64,000 nt of DNA. Source: CAVVMA01 sp963830715. GTDB taxonomy: Bacteria; Desulfobacterota; Binatia; Binatales; Binataceae. The first letter of the stretch is position 1, and each line of letters opens with the position of its first letter. The stretch covers positions 62,001-126,000 of the forward strand of contig CAWHNS010000023.1 of NCBI GenBank assembly GCA_963830715.1. Direction: 5' to 3'. Under the pieces are notes generated by a model, which had not been told where the DNA came from, searched no databases, and worked only from the letters and a program-made list of their open reading frames with translations. Position numbers and translations under genes: made by a program. Positions 25,976 to 35,491 of the stretch are shown here, piece after piece.

Positions 25976-26260
25976 ATGGCCCGAACGTCGATCAAATCAA
26001 CCTACGCCCTGGATGTCGAAACTATCCGCAAACTCGACCGGGTGGCCGCCCGATGGAAGGTCTCGAAATCGGAAGTTTTGCGCCGCGCGATTGACGTAGT
26101 CGCCCGCGATCAGTTCGGCGACGCGCCGCCCCCCTTGCGAGCGCTGGACGAGCTGCAGAAGAGCGTGAAGCTCACCAGACGACGGACTGACCAGTGGTCG
26201 CGCGAGGTCCGCAACGAGCGCGCAAAGACGTCGGCTCGTCACGAATGGCGCAAGCGATAG
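25976..26260 (+). CDS. Ribbon-helix-helix antitoxin (VapB/CopG type)
   Basis: A 94-residue protein with an N-terminal ribbon-helix-helix (IKSTYALDVETIRKLDRVA, then WKVSKSEVLRRAIDVVA) for DNA binding and a basic C-terminal tail likely to wrap the toxin. ATG 25976 was chosen because it follows the predicted -10 box directly and the upstream frame is repeat sequence. The 3' end overlaps the PIN toxin start by 16 bp, the usual vapBC coupling. Confidence 0.85.
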   Translation: MARTSIKSTYALDVETIRKLDRVAARWKVSKSEVLRRAIDVVARDQFGDAPPPLRALDELQKSVKLTRRRTDQWSREVRNERAKTSARHEWRKR

Positions 26261-26622
26261 TTCATCTCGATACGAGTTTTCTGATCCGGGCGCTGAACGC
26301 GAATTCCGGCGAAGACAAGCAGTTGCGCCGCTGGATTGCGGATGGGGTCAGGCTCGGCATGAGCGCCATCGGATGGGCCGAGTTTCTCTGCGGCCCTCTG
26401 GACCAGCGGCAGCTTGCGCTGGCGGCGGCGATTGTCGGGGAGCCGGAGCCTTTCGTTGTGCAGGATTCGATTCAGACCGCGGAGCTGTTCAACCATTCGG
26501 GACGGCGCCGAGGCTCGCTTTTGGACTGCATGATCGCCGCGACTGCGATCAGAGTAGGCGCCAGCCTTGCGACCGCGAATCGCGACGACTTCCGCCGATT
26601 CCCCAGCCTGCTCCTCGAATAA
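26245..26622 (+). CDS. vapC: PIN-domain toxin (VapC-like)
   Basis: A 125-residue PIN ribonuclease. The first catalytic acid is in IVHLDTSFLIRAL, a second in MSAIGWAEFLCG, and the third/fourth in SLLDCMIAATAI and LATANRDDFRRF. The length and order of motifs are those of VapC toxins, which cleave tRNA or rRNA. ATG 26245 lies inside the end of the antitoxin gene. All key residues are present, so the toxin looks functional. Confidence 0.9.
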   Translation: MAQAIVHLDTSFLIRALNANSGEDKQLRRWIADGVRLGMSAIGWAEFLCGPLDQRQLALAAAIVGEPEPFVVQDSIQTAELFNHSGRRRGSLLDCMIAATAIRVGASLATANRDDFRRFPSLLLE

Positions 26623-26732
26623 CGATCCCCGATGAGGAGCGGGAGCGAAATCTGGTCCACGCCGAAGTGGGTTGCGCCGGATGGCGGTAGCGCTTCTGAC
26701 GACCGTATCGAAGCTGATAGGATGGTCTCCCG

Positions 26733-26993
26733 ATGGCGCTCAAGGGGACACACGACACCGTCAAGAGGGCGATCACAGGACATCTCGCGCCGCAGCTTCA
26801 GGAGCTCAAAGGCGAGATCGCCGGGCTCCGCGGGGAGATGGGCGGAATGCGCGCAGAGATGCGCCAACTCGAAAAGCGCATGGAAGACGGTTTTGCGGCG
26901 CTCGATCATCGAATCGACGACACCAACCGTCGTCTCGACGATGCTTTGAACGTGCGCGAACGACTGGCCGCGCTCGAGCAAAACTCTCTGTGA
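26733..26993 (+). CDS. Short coiled-coil protein
   Basis: An 86-residue, highly charged protein with heptad-like repeats (LQELKGEIAGLRGEMGGMRA, then EMRQLEKRMEDGFAALDHRI and DDTNRRLDDALN), predicting a continuous coiled coil. No membrane or catalytic motif is present. The start ATG 26733 is weakly supported by a ggatgg upstream. The function is unknown; similar short coiled-coil proteins often occur beside toxin-antitoxin genes or mobile remnants. Confidence 0.6.
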   Translation: MALKGTHDTVKRAITGHLAPQLQELKGEIAGLRGEMGGMRAEMRQLEKRMEDGFAALDHRIDDTNRRLDDALNVRERLAALEQNSL

Positions 26994-27087
26994 TTCACGT
27001 TCCGAGCGGCGACTGTTGATGGATTTCGCCGCGGCCGCCTGTGATGCTCTCGCCTCTCGCCCCGATCCGACCATCGCATGAATTGCG

Positions 27088-28130
27088 GTGAAGCTGCGCG
27101 GCGGGATTTCCGGATTCGGTGCGGTCGCCGCCGAGCGCATCTGCCGGGATGGCGCACCCGAAACGACATCCAGATCGTTGCGGTTCATGATCCGGTTCCC
27201 GAGCGCCGCCATCTCGCTCTCAGGCTGATCAGGAACGTCCGCGTTTACGAAGACCTCGAGCTGATGCTCGCGGGCGAGCGGCTCGACTTCCTGGACATCT
27301 GCAGTCCGCCGGCGCTTCACGTCGGGGCGGCGCGGGCGGCTCTGGAGGCCGGCGCGCACGCGATCGTCGAAAAGCCGCTTTGCCTCGATCTGGCGGAATT
27401 CGATGCGCTCACCTCGATGGCCTCCGCGAGATCACGCGTCCTGATGTGCGTGCACAACTGGAAGCATTCGGCGGCATACCGTCTGGCCCACGAGCTGGTT
27501 TCGTCGGCGCGATTCGGCCCGCTGCGATATCTCGCCCTCGAACGATCGCGCACGCAACCCGCCGGCGCATCCGGCGACGGCGCCGCGATGGCATCCGGAT
27601 CGAAATGGCGGCTGGATTCCGCGTTGGGCGGCGGGATTCTTGTCGATCACGGATGGCACGTGTTCTACCTGATGCTCTGGCTGATGGGAGATTCTCCCGT
27701 AGCACTGTCGGCGCATCTCGGGTCGTCGCCCGCGATGCCGGTCGAGGATCGCGCCGACCTGCGCGTTGTCTTCCCGCGCGACCGGATCGCATACTGCCAT
27801 CTCTCGTGGCGTGCGCCCGCACGTCGGACGTCAGCCATCCTCTACGGCGACGATGCGGTTCTGGAATTGGGCGAAAAGGGCGGTCGCCTGACCTATCGCT
27901 CCGGGGCCACTGAGGATCTTCCCGTGTCCGATCCCCCCGATGATTCGTACCATGCAGCCTGGTTCGCGGGAGTGGCCGCCGACTTCGAGACGGCCGTCAG
28001 CCAGGGACGGGGTCGGCTGGCTGCGACAAACCTCGCCGAGGCGAGAACAACGTTAGCATTGATCCTCGCGGCGAAACGCTCCGATAGGGCGCAGGGAATG
28101 GCGATCCAGATAGCGAACGACGCGACCTGA
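27088..28130 (+). CDS. Gfo/Idh/MocA-family NAD(P)-dependent oxidoreductase, frameshifted
   Basis: The GTG start at 27088 gives VKLRGGISGFGAVAAE (Rossmann GxGxxA). One missing base near 27135 moves the frame to AHLPGWRTRNDIQIVAVHDP; the span is 3n+2. Later family marks are LDICSPPALHVGAA, AIVEKPLCLDLAE (the EKP motif with catalytic Lys) and GGGILVDHGWHVFYL (His/Asp of the C-terminal domain). These enzymes oxidise or reduce sugars, inositols or related polyols. The gene lies upstream of the TetR-hpnH unit on the same strand; a role in making a sugar head group for hopanoids is only a guess. Confidence 0.83.
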
Positions 28131-28218
28131 CCGATCGGATTGGCCTCCCTGACCGATCGGACGGGCTATTGCGTTGCTCCGCCTAACCCTCTACATTGAC
28201 CGACAGGTTAGCGGTCGG
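28126..28218. promoter_or_regulatory. Repeated GACCGA motifs upstream of tetR-hpnH
   Basis: cctgaccgatcgga occurs twice in direct orientation (28126-28139 and 28148-28161, a 22-bp step) and contains the palindrome ccgatcgg. A third related site, gaccg (28198-28202) with inverted cggtc (28212-28216) 9 bp away, lies nearer the gene. These are candidate operators for the TetR protein encoded immediately downstream. Confidence 0.4.
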
Positions 28219-28356
28219 CGGGATCGGCTGATCGAGTGGCGTCAGGCGCATCGAGAATGCCTTTGCGCACTATGGCTCGGAGTCGGGATTCCCGTGCGCC
28301 CGAGGGGTTCGATCGGGGTTGGCTGCGGTTGAGCAAGGTTGGCGGCGTTACGAGGC

Positions 28357-29004
28357 ATGTCACCTGAAATGAGTTCAGCAGCTTCACGAGTTCAGGCTCA
28401 GGATTCGAGGGACGAAATCCTCAAGGCGGCGACGCGCCTGTTCGCGGGCCGCGGCTTTCACGAGACCTCGATGTCTGAGGTCGCGCGAGAGGCGCGAGTA
28501 AGCAAGGCGCTGATCTTCTGGCACTTCAAGACCAAGGAGGAGCTCTTCCTCGCGGTCCTCAATCGACTGCTCGAACCCTACTTCATCGACTTCACCGAAG
28601 AAGCGGCGGCATTGAACGAGCGCGACCAGATTCTGAAACTGGTCGAGGCCTATCTCGCCTTCGTGCGAGACAACGCCAGCTCGGTTCGCTTTTTTATCGC
28701 GCAGCTTCTCCACGGCGAACGTCTCTCGGATGGCCTCAACGACCAGGTGCTCAAGCTCTACGAGGGGTATCGGGGCCTGGTGATCGATCTGGTTCGCAGG
28801 GCACAGGAGAAGGGGCTTTGCCCGCGCGATTTCACGCCCGAAGCCGCCGCCGGATTCCTGTTGTCGGCGCTGAACGGGATGCTGATCGAGCTTCTTTTCA
28901 TGGGCAACGCCGGTTTCGATACCGACAATGCGATCGCGATGCTACGCGGGTGGCTTTTTCACGACACGCCCCACAACAACGGCGGCTCCAAAGCCGTCGC
29001 CTGA
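28357..29004 (+). CDS. TetR/AcrR-family transcriptional regulator
   Basis: A 215-residue regulator. The N-terminal helix-turn-helix (RDEILKAATRLFAGRGFHET, then SMSEVAREARVSKALIFWHF) is canonical TetR, and the C-terminal two-thirds is an all-helical ligand domain. Start choice: ATG 28357 or ATG 28369; the longer TTG 28339 is less likely. It lies 31 bp upstream of hpnH, in the same direction, so it is probably cotranscribed with the hopanoid genes and may sense a lipid or isoprenoid. Confidence 0.88.
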   Translation: MSPEMSSAASRVQAQDSRDEILKAATRLFAGRGFHETSMSEVAREARVSKALIFWHFKTKEELFLAVLNRLLEPYFIDFTEEAAALNERDQILKLVEAYLAFVRDNASSVRFFIAQLLHGERLSDGLNDQVLKLYEGYRGLVIDLVRRAQEKGLCPRDFTPEAAAGFLLSALNGMLIELLFMGNAGFDTDNAIAMLRGWLFHDTPHNNGGSKAVA

Positions 29005-29035
29005 CGTACCTCAGCCTCCACAGGAGACTCAAGCC

Positions 29036-30034
29036 ATGCGGATGCCGCTCCGATTGATGATCGACCTGGGCCGTTACATGAGCCGCAGGAAGCGCGCCGG
29101 CGAGCGCTACTTCCCGCTGGTGCTGATGCTCGAGCCGCTCCACGCCTGCAACCTTGCCTGTATCGGATGCGGCCGAATCGTGGAATACAAGGACACTATT
29201 CGCGATCAGATGCCGCTCGAGGAAGCATTGAGCGCAGCCGACGAAGCCGGCGCGCCGATCGTCTCGATCTGCGGGGGCGAGCCGCTCATGTACAAGCATA
29301 TCGTGCCGCTCACCAGGACGCTGATCGAACGCCGCCGCCATGTCCAGATTTGCACCAATGCGCTGCTGCTCGATCGCTTCGTCAAGCAGGTCGAGCCCAG
29401 CACCTACCTGAGCTTCAATGTCCACATCGACGGGATGCGGGAGACTCACGACCGTGTCGTCGATCGCGACGGCGTGTTCGACACCTGCATCAGAATGATC
29501 AAGATGCTCAAGGAGAAGGGCTATCGCGTCCAGACCAACACCACGGTCTTCAGGGAAACCACCTCGGAGGAAATCGAGGAGTTGCTCCGCATGCTCGAGG
29601 GTCTAGGCGTTGACGGGATGCTCGTGACTCCCGGCTATCACTACCAGGTGCTCGAAAACGACATCTACCTCAAGAAAGAGGACATGCCGCAAAAGTTCAA
29701 GCGAGTGAAAAAGCTCGCCGAGGACTACAAGATAATCAATACGCCTATCTACCTGGAATATCTCACTGGCGAGCGCGACCTGCTTTGCAGCCCGTGGACC
29801 ACGGTTACGCGCAATCCTCAAGGATGGAAAGGCCCTTGCTATCTGATCACCAACGGCCACTATAAGACTTTCAAAGAACTGCACGAAGCGACCGATTGGG
29901 AGTTCTACCGAACCAAGCAGGACTTCCGATGCCGGGATTGCAAGTTGCATTCGGGTTTCGAGGGCACTGTCGCGCTCGATTTCGGCAAAAACCTGAAGGA
30001 TACCTGGTCGATGGTGCGGCACTACGTCTCGTGA
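29036..30034 (+). CDS. hpnH: Radical SAM adenosylhopane synthase HpnH
   Basis: HpnH couples the 5'-deoxyadenosyl group to diploptene, making adenosylhopane, the first extended hopanoid. The 332-residue protein has CNLACIGCGR (Cys38, Cys42, Cys45 for the 4Fe-4S cluster), SICGGEPLMY, HIDGMRETHD and the C-terminal RCRDCKLHSGFEG typical of HpnH. ATG 29036 has caggag upstream. It opens the hopanoid enzyme run; hpnG, for the next step, is at 41319-40561 on the other strand. Confidence 0.95.
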   Translation: MRMPLRLMIDLGRYMSRRKRAGERYFPLVLMLEPLHACNLACIGCGRIVEYKDTIRDQMPLEEALSAADEAGAPIVSICGGEPLMYKHIVPLTRTLIERRRHVQICTNALLLDRFVKQVEPSTYLSFNVHIDGMRETHDRVVDRDGVFDTCIRMIKMLKEKGYRVQTNTTVFRETTSEEIEELLRMLEGLGVDGMLVTPGYHYQVLENDIYLKKEDMPQKFKRVKKLAEDYKIINTPIYLEYLTGERDLLCSPWTTVTRNPQGWKGPCYLITNGHYKTFKELHEATDWEFYRTKQDFRCRDCKLHSGFEGTVALDFGKNLKDTWSMVRHYVS

Positions 30035-30171
30035 GAAATCGGGAGCAGCACCTATAAGTGGCTTCGGCTGACCCGCCTTGCGCGGGTGGCCCTCGGGTAA
30101 AGGTCGTGGCCGCCGATTTTCGGCGGCACCTGGGATGGCGGGAATTCGCACCCGGATATTTTTAGGCGACT

Positions 30172-31191
30172 ATGCGGGAAGAAAAACGTCACCGTGCCGA
30201 AGCGCTTGCCGGCGCACCTGCTTCTGGGGCGGCTACCTCAAGCGCCCACGCGGCATTTGCCGATAGCGCGGATAGCGCCGGCCCCCGGCTTTCAGCGCGA
30301 CCGGCGCCGGATTTCGATCGATACCTGAAGGAACGCGTGGTGGTCATCGAAAGTGAGCTGGCGCGGGCGGTGGCCGAGTCCAATGGCCCCGCGTCGCGAC
30401 TTTCCGAAGCAATGCGCTACAGCCTGTTGGGAGGCGGCAAGCGGCTGCGTCCGATCGCCGCGATCGCGGCGTGCGAGGCGGTCGGCGGCCGGCTCGAAGC
30501 CGCCCTGGGCTACGCCTGCGCGGTCGAGATGATTCATACCTATTCGATGATCCACGATGACCTGCCCTGCATGGACGACGACGATCTTCGCCGCGGCCGG
30601 CCGACCAATCACAAGGTCTATGGCGAAGCGATCGCGACGCTCGCCGGCGACGCCCTTTTGACCGACGCATTCCGGGTCGCGGCGCGCTTCGCCTCCGGAT
30701 CAAGTCCTTCAGTCGTGCTGGAAACACTGGCCGAACTGGCGGAGGCTGCCGGCTCCGCCGGAATGGTCGGCGGACAGGTCATCGACCTGCTCGGCGAAGG
30801 CAAGCCGATCGATCTCGTCGAGCTCGAGCATCTTCATTCCCTCAAGACCGGAGCGCTATTCGTCGCCGCGGTGCGCGGCGGCGCGCGGCTCGGCGGCGCG
30901 AATCCCGCGCAACTCGCGGCGCTCACCGAATATGCCCGCGCGCTTGGTCTGGCGTTCCAGGTGATCGACGACCTGCTCGATGTCGAATCGTCGGCGGAGC
31001 AGATGGGCAAGCGGACGCAGAAAGACAAGGCGCGCGGCAAGGCGACCTATCCTGCGATTCTCGGCGTGGCTGGCTCGCGCGAACTCGCCCGCGGACTCGA
31101 ACGCCGCGCGCTCGAAGCGCTGGGTGCGTTTGACGATCGCGCCGATGCCCTGCGGCGATTGGCAGCGCTCGCCGTGGAGCGCAAGGCATGA
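30172..31191 (+). CDS. ispA: Trans-isoprenyl diphosphate synthase (FPP/GGPP synthase)
   Basis: A 339-residue head-to-tail prenyltransferase. The first Asp-rich motif is DDLPCMDDDD (residues 129-138), with the insertion typical of short-chain bacterial FPP synthases, and the second is QVIDDLLDVE. GGGKRLRP binds IPP. About 45 Ala/Ser-rich N-terminal residues exceed the family norm, so a later start is possible. It supplies FPP for HpnC/D/E squalene synthesis in this locus. Its stop overlaps the dehydrogenase start (ATGA). Confidence 0.93.
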   Translation: MREEKRHRAEALAGAPASGAATSSAHAAFADSADSAGPRLSARPAPDFDRYLKERVVVIESELARAVAESNGPASRLSEAMRYSLLGGGKRLRPIAAIAACEAVGGRLEAALGYACAVEMIHTYSMIHDDLPCMDDDDLRRGRPTNHKVYGEAIATLAGDALLTDAFRVAARFASGSSPSVVLETLAELAEAAGSAGMVGGQVIDLLGEGKPIDLVELEHLHSLKTGALFVAAVRGGARLGGANPAQLAALTEYARALGLAFQVIDDLLDVESSAEQMGKRTQKDKARGKATYPAILGVAGSRELARGLERRALEALGAFDDRADALRRLAALAVERKA

Positions 31192-32276
31192 GCGCGATCG
31201 GACAGGTCCGGCATCCGCCCGCAAATCCCTCCGCTGAGGCTGGCCGGCCTCTGCGCCAGGCCGTTCTGCTTGCGCCCGGAAACCTCGAATTGCGCGAGTT
31301 CACTCCGCCTCATCCTGGTCCCGGCGAGATCCTGATCGAGGTCCGATGCGCGCTCAGTTGCGGTACCGATCTGAAGGCCTTCCGGCGGGGCCATCCGATG
31401 TGGCCGATGCCGACGCCGTTCGGACACGAATTTTCCGGCGTAGTCGTCGAGCTTGGCCAGGGCGTTGTCGAGTTCAAGCTCGGTGACGAATTGATGGCGG
31501 CGCCGACCGCGCCGTGCGGGCGATGCTTCTACTGCGAACGCGGCGACGAAAATCTCTGCCCGCTGTGCATGGACAAGATGCTGCTCGGCGCGTACGCCGA
31601 TCGCCTGTTGCTCCCCGCGCACATCGTGGCGCGCAACACTTTCAGAAAGCCGCCCGGATTATCATTCGAGGAAGCAGCGCTGCTCGAACCGCTCGCCTGC
31701 GTCGTGCATGCGCATCAGATGGCCATGCCGCGGGAATTCGAGACCGCGCTCGTCATCGGGGCGGGGCCCTTCGGCCTGCTGCACATGATCGCGCTCAGGG
31801 CGGCGGGCACGAGACAGATCGTAGTGGCGGGCCGCGGCAAGCGGCGGCTTGAATGGGCCGGCGAACTCGGCGCCGACGGCGTAATCGATGTCGAATGCGA
31901 CGACCCGGATCGCGAGGTCGCGCGGCTCAATGGCGGCTACGGGCCCGACCTCGTGATCGAGTGTACCGGCCAGGTCGCGGCCTGGCGGGAAGCATTCTCG
32001 CGCGTGAGGCGGGGGGGCAGGGTGGTCTTCTTCGGCGGCTGCGTGCCCGGAACCGCGCTGAGCATCGACACGCGCCGGATGCACTACGACAATCTCACCC
32101 TGCTCTCGCCATTTCATTTCCGCCCGCGCGACGTGCGCGCCGCGTTCGAGTTGTTGCGCGATGGAAACCTGGGTGCGGGCAGGATTGTCAACGAGCGCCG
32201 GCGCCTCGGCGAGCTGACCGAAGTGTTCGCGGTACTCGAGCGGGGTGGCGCGCTCAAGTGCGCGATCATTCCATAG
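31188..32276 (+). CDS. Zinc-dependent medium-chain alcohol dehydrogenase
   Basis: A 362-residue MDR protein. The structural zinc lobe is APCGRCFYCERGDENLC, catalytic-zinc residues are in SCGTDLKAF and PFGHEFSG, and the Rossmann motif is VIGAGPFGLLHM. It resembles threonine/sorbitol dehydrogenase-type enzymes. It is translationally coupled to ispA inside the hopanoid locus, so it may oxidise a hopanoid side chain or head-group sugar alcohol. That role is inferred from position only. A hairpin (32275-32298) follows the stop. Confidence 0.85.
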   Translation: MSAIGQVRHPPANPSAEAGRPLRQAVLLAPGNLELREFTPPHPGPGEILIEVRCALSCGTDLKAFRRGHPMWPMPTPFGHEFSGVVVELGQGVVEFKLGDELMAAPTAPCGRCFYCERGDENLCPLCMDKMLLGAYADRLLLPAHIVARNTFRKPPGLSFEEAALLEPLACVVHAHQMAMPREFETALVIGAGPFGLLHMIALRAAGTRQIVVAGRGKRRLEWAGELGADGVIDVECDDPDREVARLNGGYGPDLVIECTGQVAAWREAFSRVRRGGRVVFFGGCVPGTALSIDTRRMHYDNLTLLSPFHFRPRDVRAAFELLRDGNLGAGRIVNERRRLGELTEVFAVLERGGALKCAIIP

Positions 32277-32298
32277 CAGGGTGTTGAGAGAGCCTGCT
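32275..32298 (+). terminator. AGCAGG hairpin after the dehydrogenase
   Basis: agcagg (32275-32280) pairs with cctgct (32293-32298) around a 12-nt loop directly after the dehydrogenase stop. It belongs to the same AGCAGGGTGTTGA sequence family as the repeats at 4416-4572. There is no U-tract, so termination is uncertain; it might be an RNA-stabilising or REP-like element. Confidence 0.4.
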
Positions 32299-32356
32299 CG
32301 GAATCTGCGCCAACTATTTCGACTTGGACTACAAAAGGAGGCGGGTACTGAGTCCC

Positions 32357-34320
32357 ATGGATCAAGCAATTGAAATCGAAACCAATCACCTGCATCCGGT
32401 TCCGCTCGCGCGCGATGAGTTCGCCGCCAAGGTTGACTTCACGATCGATCGCGCCCAGCGCGCGCTGATAGCACTCCAGCACCATGAGGGCTACTGGCAG
32501 GGACTTATTGAAGCGAATGCGGAAATGAACTCCGAGTTCATCATCTTCAATCACTTCATGGAACGGATCGATCCCGATCTTCAGTCCAAGCTCAAAAAGA
32601 ATCTGCTCGACACCCAGCAGCCCGACGGCAGTTGGAATCTCTACCAGGACGGCGAAGGCCATCTGTCGATCACGGTCGAGGCTTACTTCGCGCTCAAGCT
32701 GACCGGGATGCGCGCCGGCGACGAGCCGCTGATGGCGGCCCGGCGCTGGATTCTGGCGCGCGGCGGTATCGCCGCTACCGGCACGCTGTCGCGCTTCTAT
32801 CTCGCCTCGATGGGCCAGGTGCCGTGGTCGGCGACCGCCTGCCTGCCGGTCGAATTCATGCTGGCGCCCAACTGGTTTCCGTTGAACATCTACGAGCTCT
32901 CCTCGTGGGCGCGCGGAACCGTCGTGCCCCTGATGGTCATGCAGGCTTTGAGAGAAACCCGCAAGACCGATTATCGCCAGGGTGCGCTGGAACTGTACAT
33001 TCAGCCGCCTCACTTCACCAGGTTCCGGCACATGGCCGGCAAGCGCCTCCTGTCGCTGCGCAACGCGCTCAACCTCGCTGACAAGGCGCTGCGGTTTTAC
33101 GATCGCCATAATCTGCATGGGGTTCGGGCGCGTGCGCTGCGGCAAGCCGAGGCCTGGCTGCTCGAACATCAGGAGGCCAACGGCTCCTGGGGCGGGATCG
33201 AACCGTGCTATCTGCTGAGCGTGATGGCCTTGCGAGCCTCGGCTACCGCAACGATCATCCGGTGATCGTCAAGGGCCTCGCGGCGACGCGCGAACTGATC
33301 TGGGACCTCGGTGACAAGGCGGTGTACATGCCCTGCGTGTCGCCCAACTGGGACACGGCGATCGCCGCCAAGGCTCTGCTTGAATCCGGACTCCCCACGC
33401 ATCATCCCGCGCTCAAGCAGGCCGCACAGTGGCTGATCGACCATCAGATATTCAAGCGCGGCGACTGGTCGCGGAAGCGCCCCAACCTGGAGCCCGGCGG
33501 ATGGGCTTTCGAGTTCTTCAACGACTGTTACCCCGACGTCGATGATGCCGCGATGATACTCACCGTGCTGCCGAAGGTTACGAGCAGCGACGAGGCCGCC
33601 AGAGAGCGCTCGGTGCGCCTGGGCGCGAACTGGGTGATGGGGATGCAATCGAAGGACGGCGGCTTTGCCGCCTTCGATGTGGACAACGACTCGCACTGGC
33701 TCAACCAGTCGCCGCTGGCCGATGTGGAAGCGGTGACCGATCCTTCCTGCCCGGACTTAACCGGTCGCGCGCTGGAAATGATGGGATCAGTCGGCTACCG
33801 CTCGGACCATCCGGTGGCGCGCGCCGCGATCGAGTGGCTGAAGCGCAACCAATCGGCGCACGGCGGATGGTGGGGACGCTGGGGCGTGAATTACATTTAC
33901 GGGACGTTCTCGGCCCTGGCGGGTCTGCGCGCGGTCGGCGTTGATTTGAACGAACCATGGGTCAAGCGCGCCGTCGCATGGCTCAAGTCGGTGCAGAATC
34001 CGGACGGCGGATGGGGCGAGAGCCCGCGAAGCGACGGCGACCCCAGCTATCAGGGCAAGGGCGCCAGCACCGCCTCCCAAACCGCGTGGGCCCTTATTGG
34101 TCTGCTTGCGGGCGAGGACGCCTTGAGCGAAAACGTTATGCGAGGGGTTGCATGGCTGACGGAACACCAACTCGACGAAGGCAACTGGGAGGAGCGCGAG
34201 TCCACCGGCAACGGCTTTCCGAATCACTTCTATCTCCGCTACCAGCTTTATCCGCATTACTTCCCGCTGATTGCGCTCGGCCGCTTCCGCAGCCGTCTGC
34301 ACGAGCTCGGAGCGAGCTGA
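32357..34320 (+). CDS. shc: Squalene-hopene cyclase, frameshifted
   Basis: Shc (HpnF) cyclises squalene to hopene/hopanol at the membrane. QW repeats are visible: QQPDGSWNLY, QEANGSWGGI, QSKDGGFAAFD and QNPDGGWGES. The frame changes near 33230, between LLSVMALR and ASLGYRNDHPVI; the span is 3n+2, one base missing. The protonating motif reads PDVDDAAM, so the usual DXDDTA has Ala for Thr. The C-terminal FPNHFYLRYQLYPHYFPL is intact. ATG 32357 follows an aggagg at 32336-32341; an upstream in-frame TTG would include that site and is rejected. About 653 residues when restored, normal for the family. Confidence 0.94.
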
Positions 34321-34330
34321 CCGGGGTGCG

Positions 34331-35491
34331 ATGAAGTCGATTGCGATCCTCGGCTCGACCGGCTCGGTCGGCGTCACCACGCTCGACGTGGTCAGGCGTT
34401 TCCCGGATCGGTTCAAGGTCGTCGCGATGGCGGCGGGAAGAAACCTCGATCGGCTCGTCGATCAGGTGAAGTGCTTCGAGCCGGAACTGGTCTCGGTCGT
34501 CGATGCCGCGCTCGCGCGCGATCTGTCCGCCCGGCTCGGCTCCCGAAAGCCGGCGATCCTTCATGGATTCGACGGCGCTCAGGCGGTCGCGACCCATCCG
34601 GCGGCCGAGATGGTGGTATCGGCGATGGTCGGTGCGCTCGGCCTCGGTCCCACCATGGCCGCAATCAACGCCGGCAAGCATATCGCGTTCGCCAACAAGG
34701 AAGTGCTGGTGGTCGCCGGGGAGATTGTCACTCGCGCCGCGCACAGTAACGGCGTGATGTTGCTGCCGGTTGACAGCGAGCACAACGCGATCTTCCAGTG
34801 TCTGGAGGGGCGCCCGCGCTCTTCGCTGAAGCGAATCGTCCTGACCGCCTCAGGCGGCCCGTTCCTCAGGCTCCCACCGGAGCGGTTTGAGTCAATCACG
34901 ATCGCCGACGCGCTCAACCATCCCACCTGGCGGATGGGCAACAAGATCACGATCGATTCCGCGACCCTGATGAACAAGGGTCTGGAAGTCATCGAGGCGC
35001 GATGGCTCTTCGACGTGGCCCCGGAACAGGTCTCCGTCGTGATCCATCCGCAGAGCGTCGTACACTCGATGGTCGAGCTTATCGACGGTTCGGTGATCGC
35101 CGAGATGGCGATTCCCGACATGGCGATTCCGATCGCCTACGCGCTCGCCTTCCCCGACCGCCTGCCGCTCGACTATCTGCGGCCGCTTTCGCTGGTGGAT
35201 TGTGCCAAGCTGACCTTCGAGCAGCCCGACCTGGAGCGCTTCCCCTGCCTGCGCCTCGCCTACGAGGCGCTGGAGCAGGGCGGGACGATGCCGTGCTGCC
35301 TCAACGCCGCCAACGAGGAGCTGGTCGCGGGCTTCCTGGCCGGGCGCGTGCGCTTCGTCGATATCCCGGGGCATATCGAAACCGTGATGCAGCGCCATCG
35401 CAATTCAGTTCCGCGCAGCCTGGAAGATTTATTCGAAACCGACGGATGGTCCCGCGCGGCCGCGCGCGATCTCATCAGCGCGAGCCAGTGA
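34331..35491 (+). CDS. dxr: 1-deoxy-D-xylulose 5-phosphate reductoisomerase
   Basis: Dxr converts DXP to MEP with NADPH, the committed step of the MEP isoprenoid pathway. The 386-residue protein has the NADPH motif LGSTGSVGVTTLDV, IAFANKEVLVVAG, the metal acids in LPVDSEHNAIFQ and LMNKGLEVIEA, and GGPFLRLP. ATG 34331 was chosen over an upstream in-frame ATG that overlaps shc. The stop overlaps hpnC (TGATG). Having dxr inside the hopanoid run should match precursor flux to hopanoid demand. Confidence 0.96.
   Translation: MKSIAILGSTGSVGVTTLDVVRRFPDRFKVVAMAAGRNLDRLVDQVKCFEPELVSVVDAALARDLSARLGSRKPAILHGFDGAQAVATHPAAEMVVSAMVGALGLGPTMAAINAGKHIAFANKEVLVVAGEIVTRAAHSNGVMLLPVDSEHNAIFQCLEGRPRSSLKRIVLTASGGPFLRLPPERFESITIADALNHPTWRMGNKITIDSATLMNKGLEVIEARWLFDVAPEQVSVVIHPQSVVHSMVELIDGSVIAEMAIPDMAIPIAYALAFPDRLPLDYLRPLSLVDCAKLTFEQPDLERFPCLRLAYEALEQGGTMPCCLNAANEELVAGFLAGRVRFVDIPGHIETVMQRHRNSVPRSLEDLFETDGWSRAAARDLISASQ

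Noticed and set aside
28126..28161. CRISPR-like array
   Set aside because: Only two 14-bp copies with an 8-bp gap; no array and no cas genes in the window.
29021..30171. Cobalamin or SAM riboswitch near the radical SAM genes
   Set aside because: I searched by eye for the B12-box core and SAM-type helices upstream of 23510 and 29036 and saw neither; gaps there are too short.
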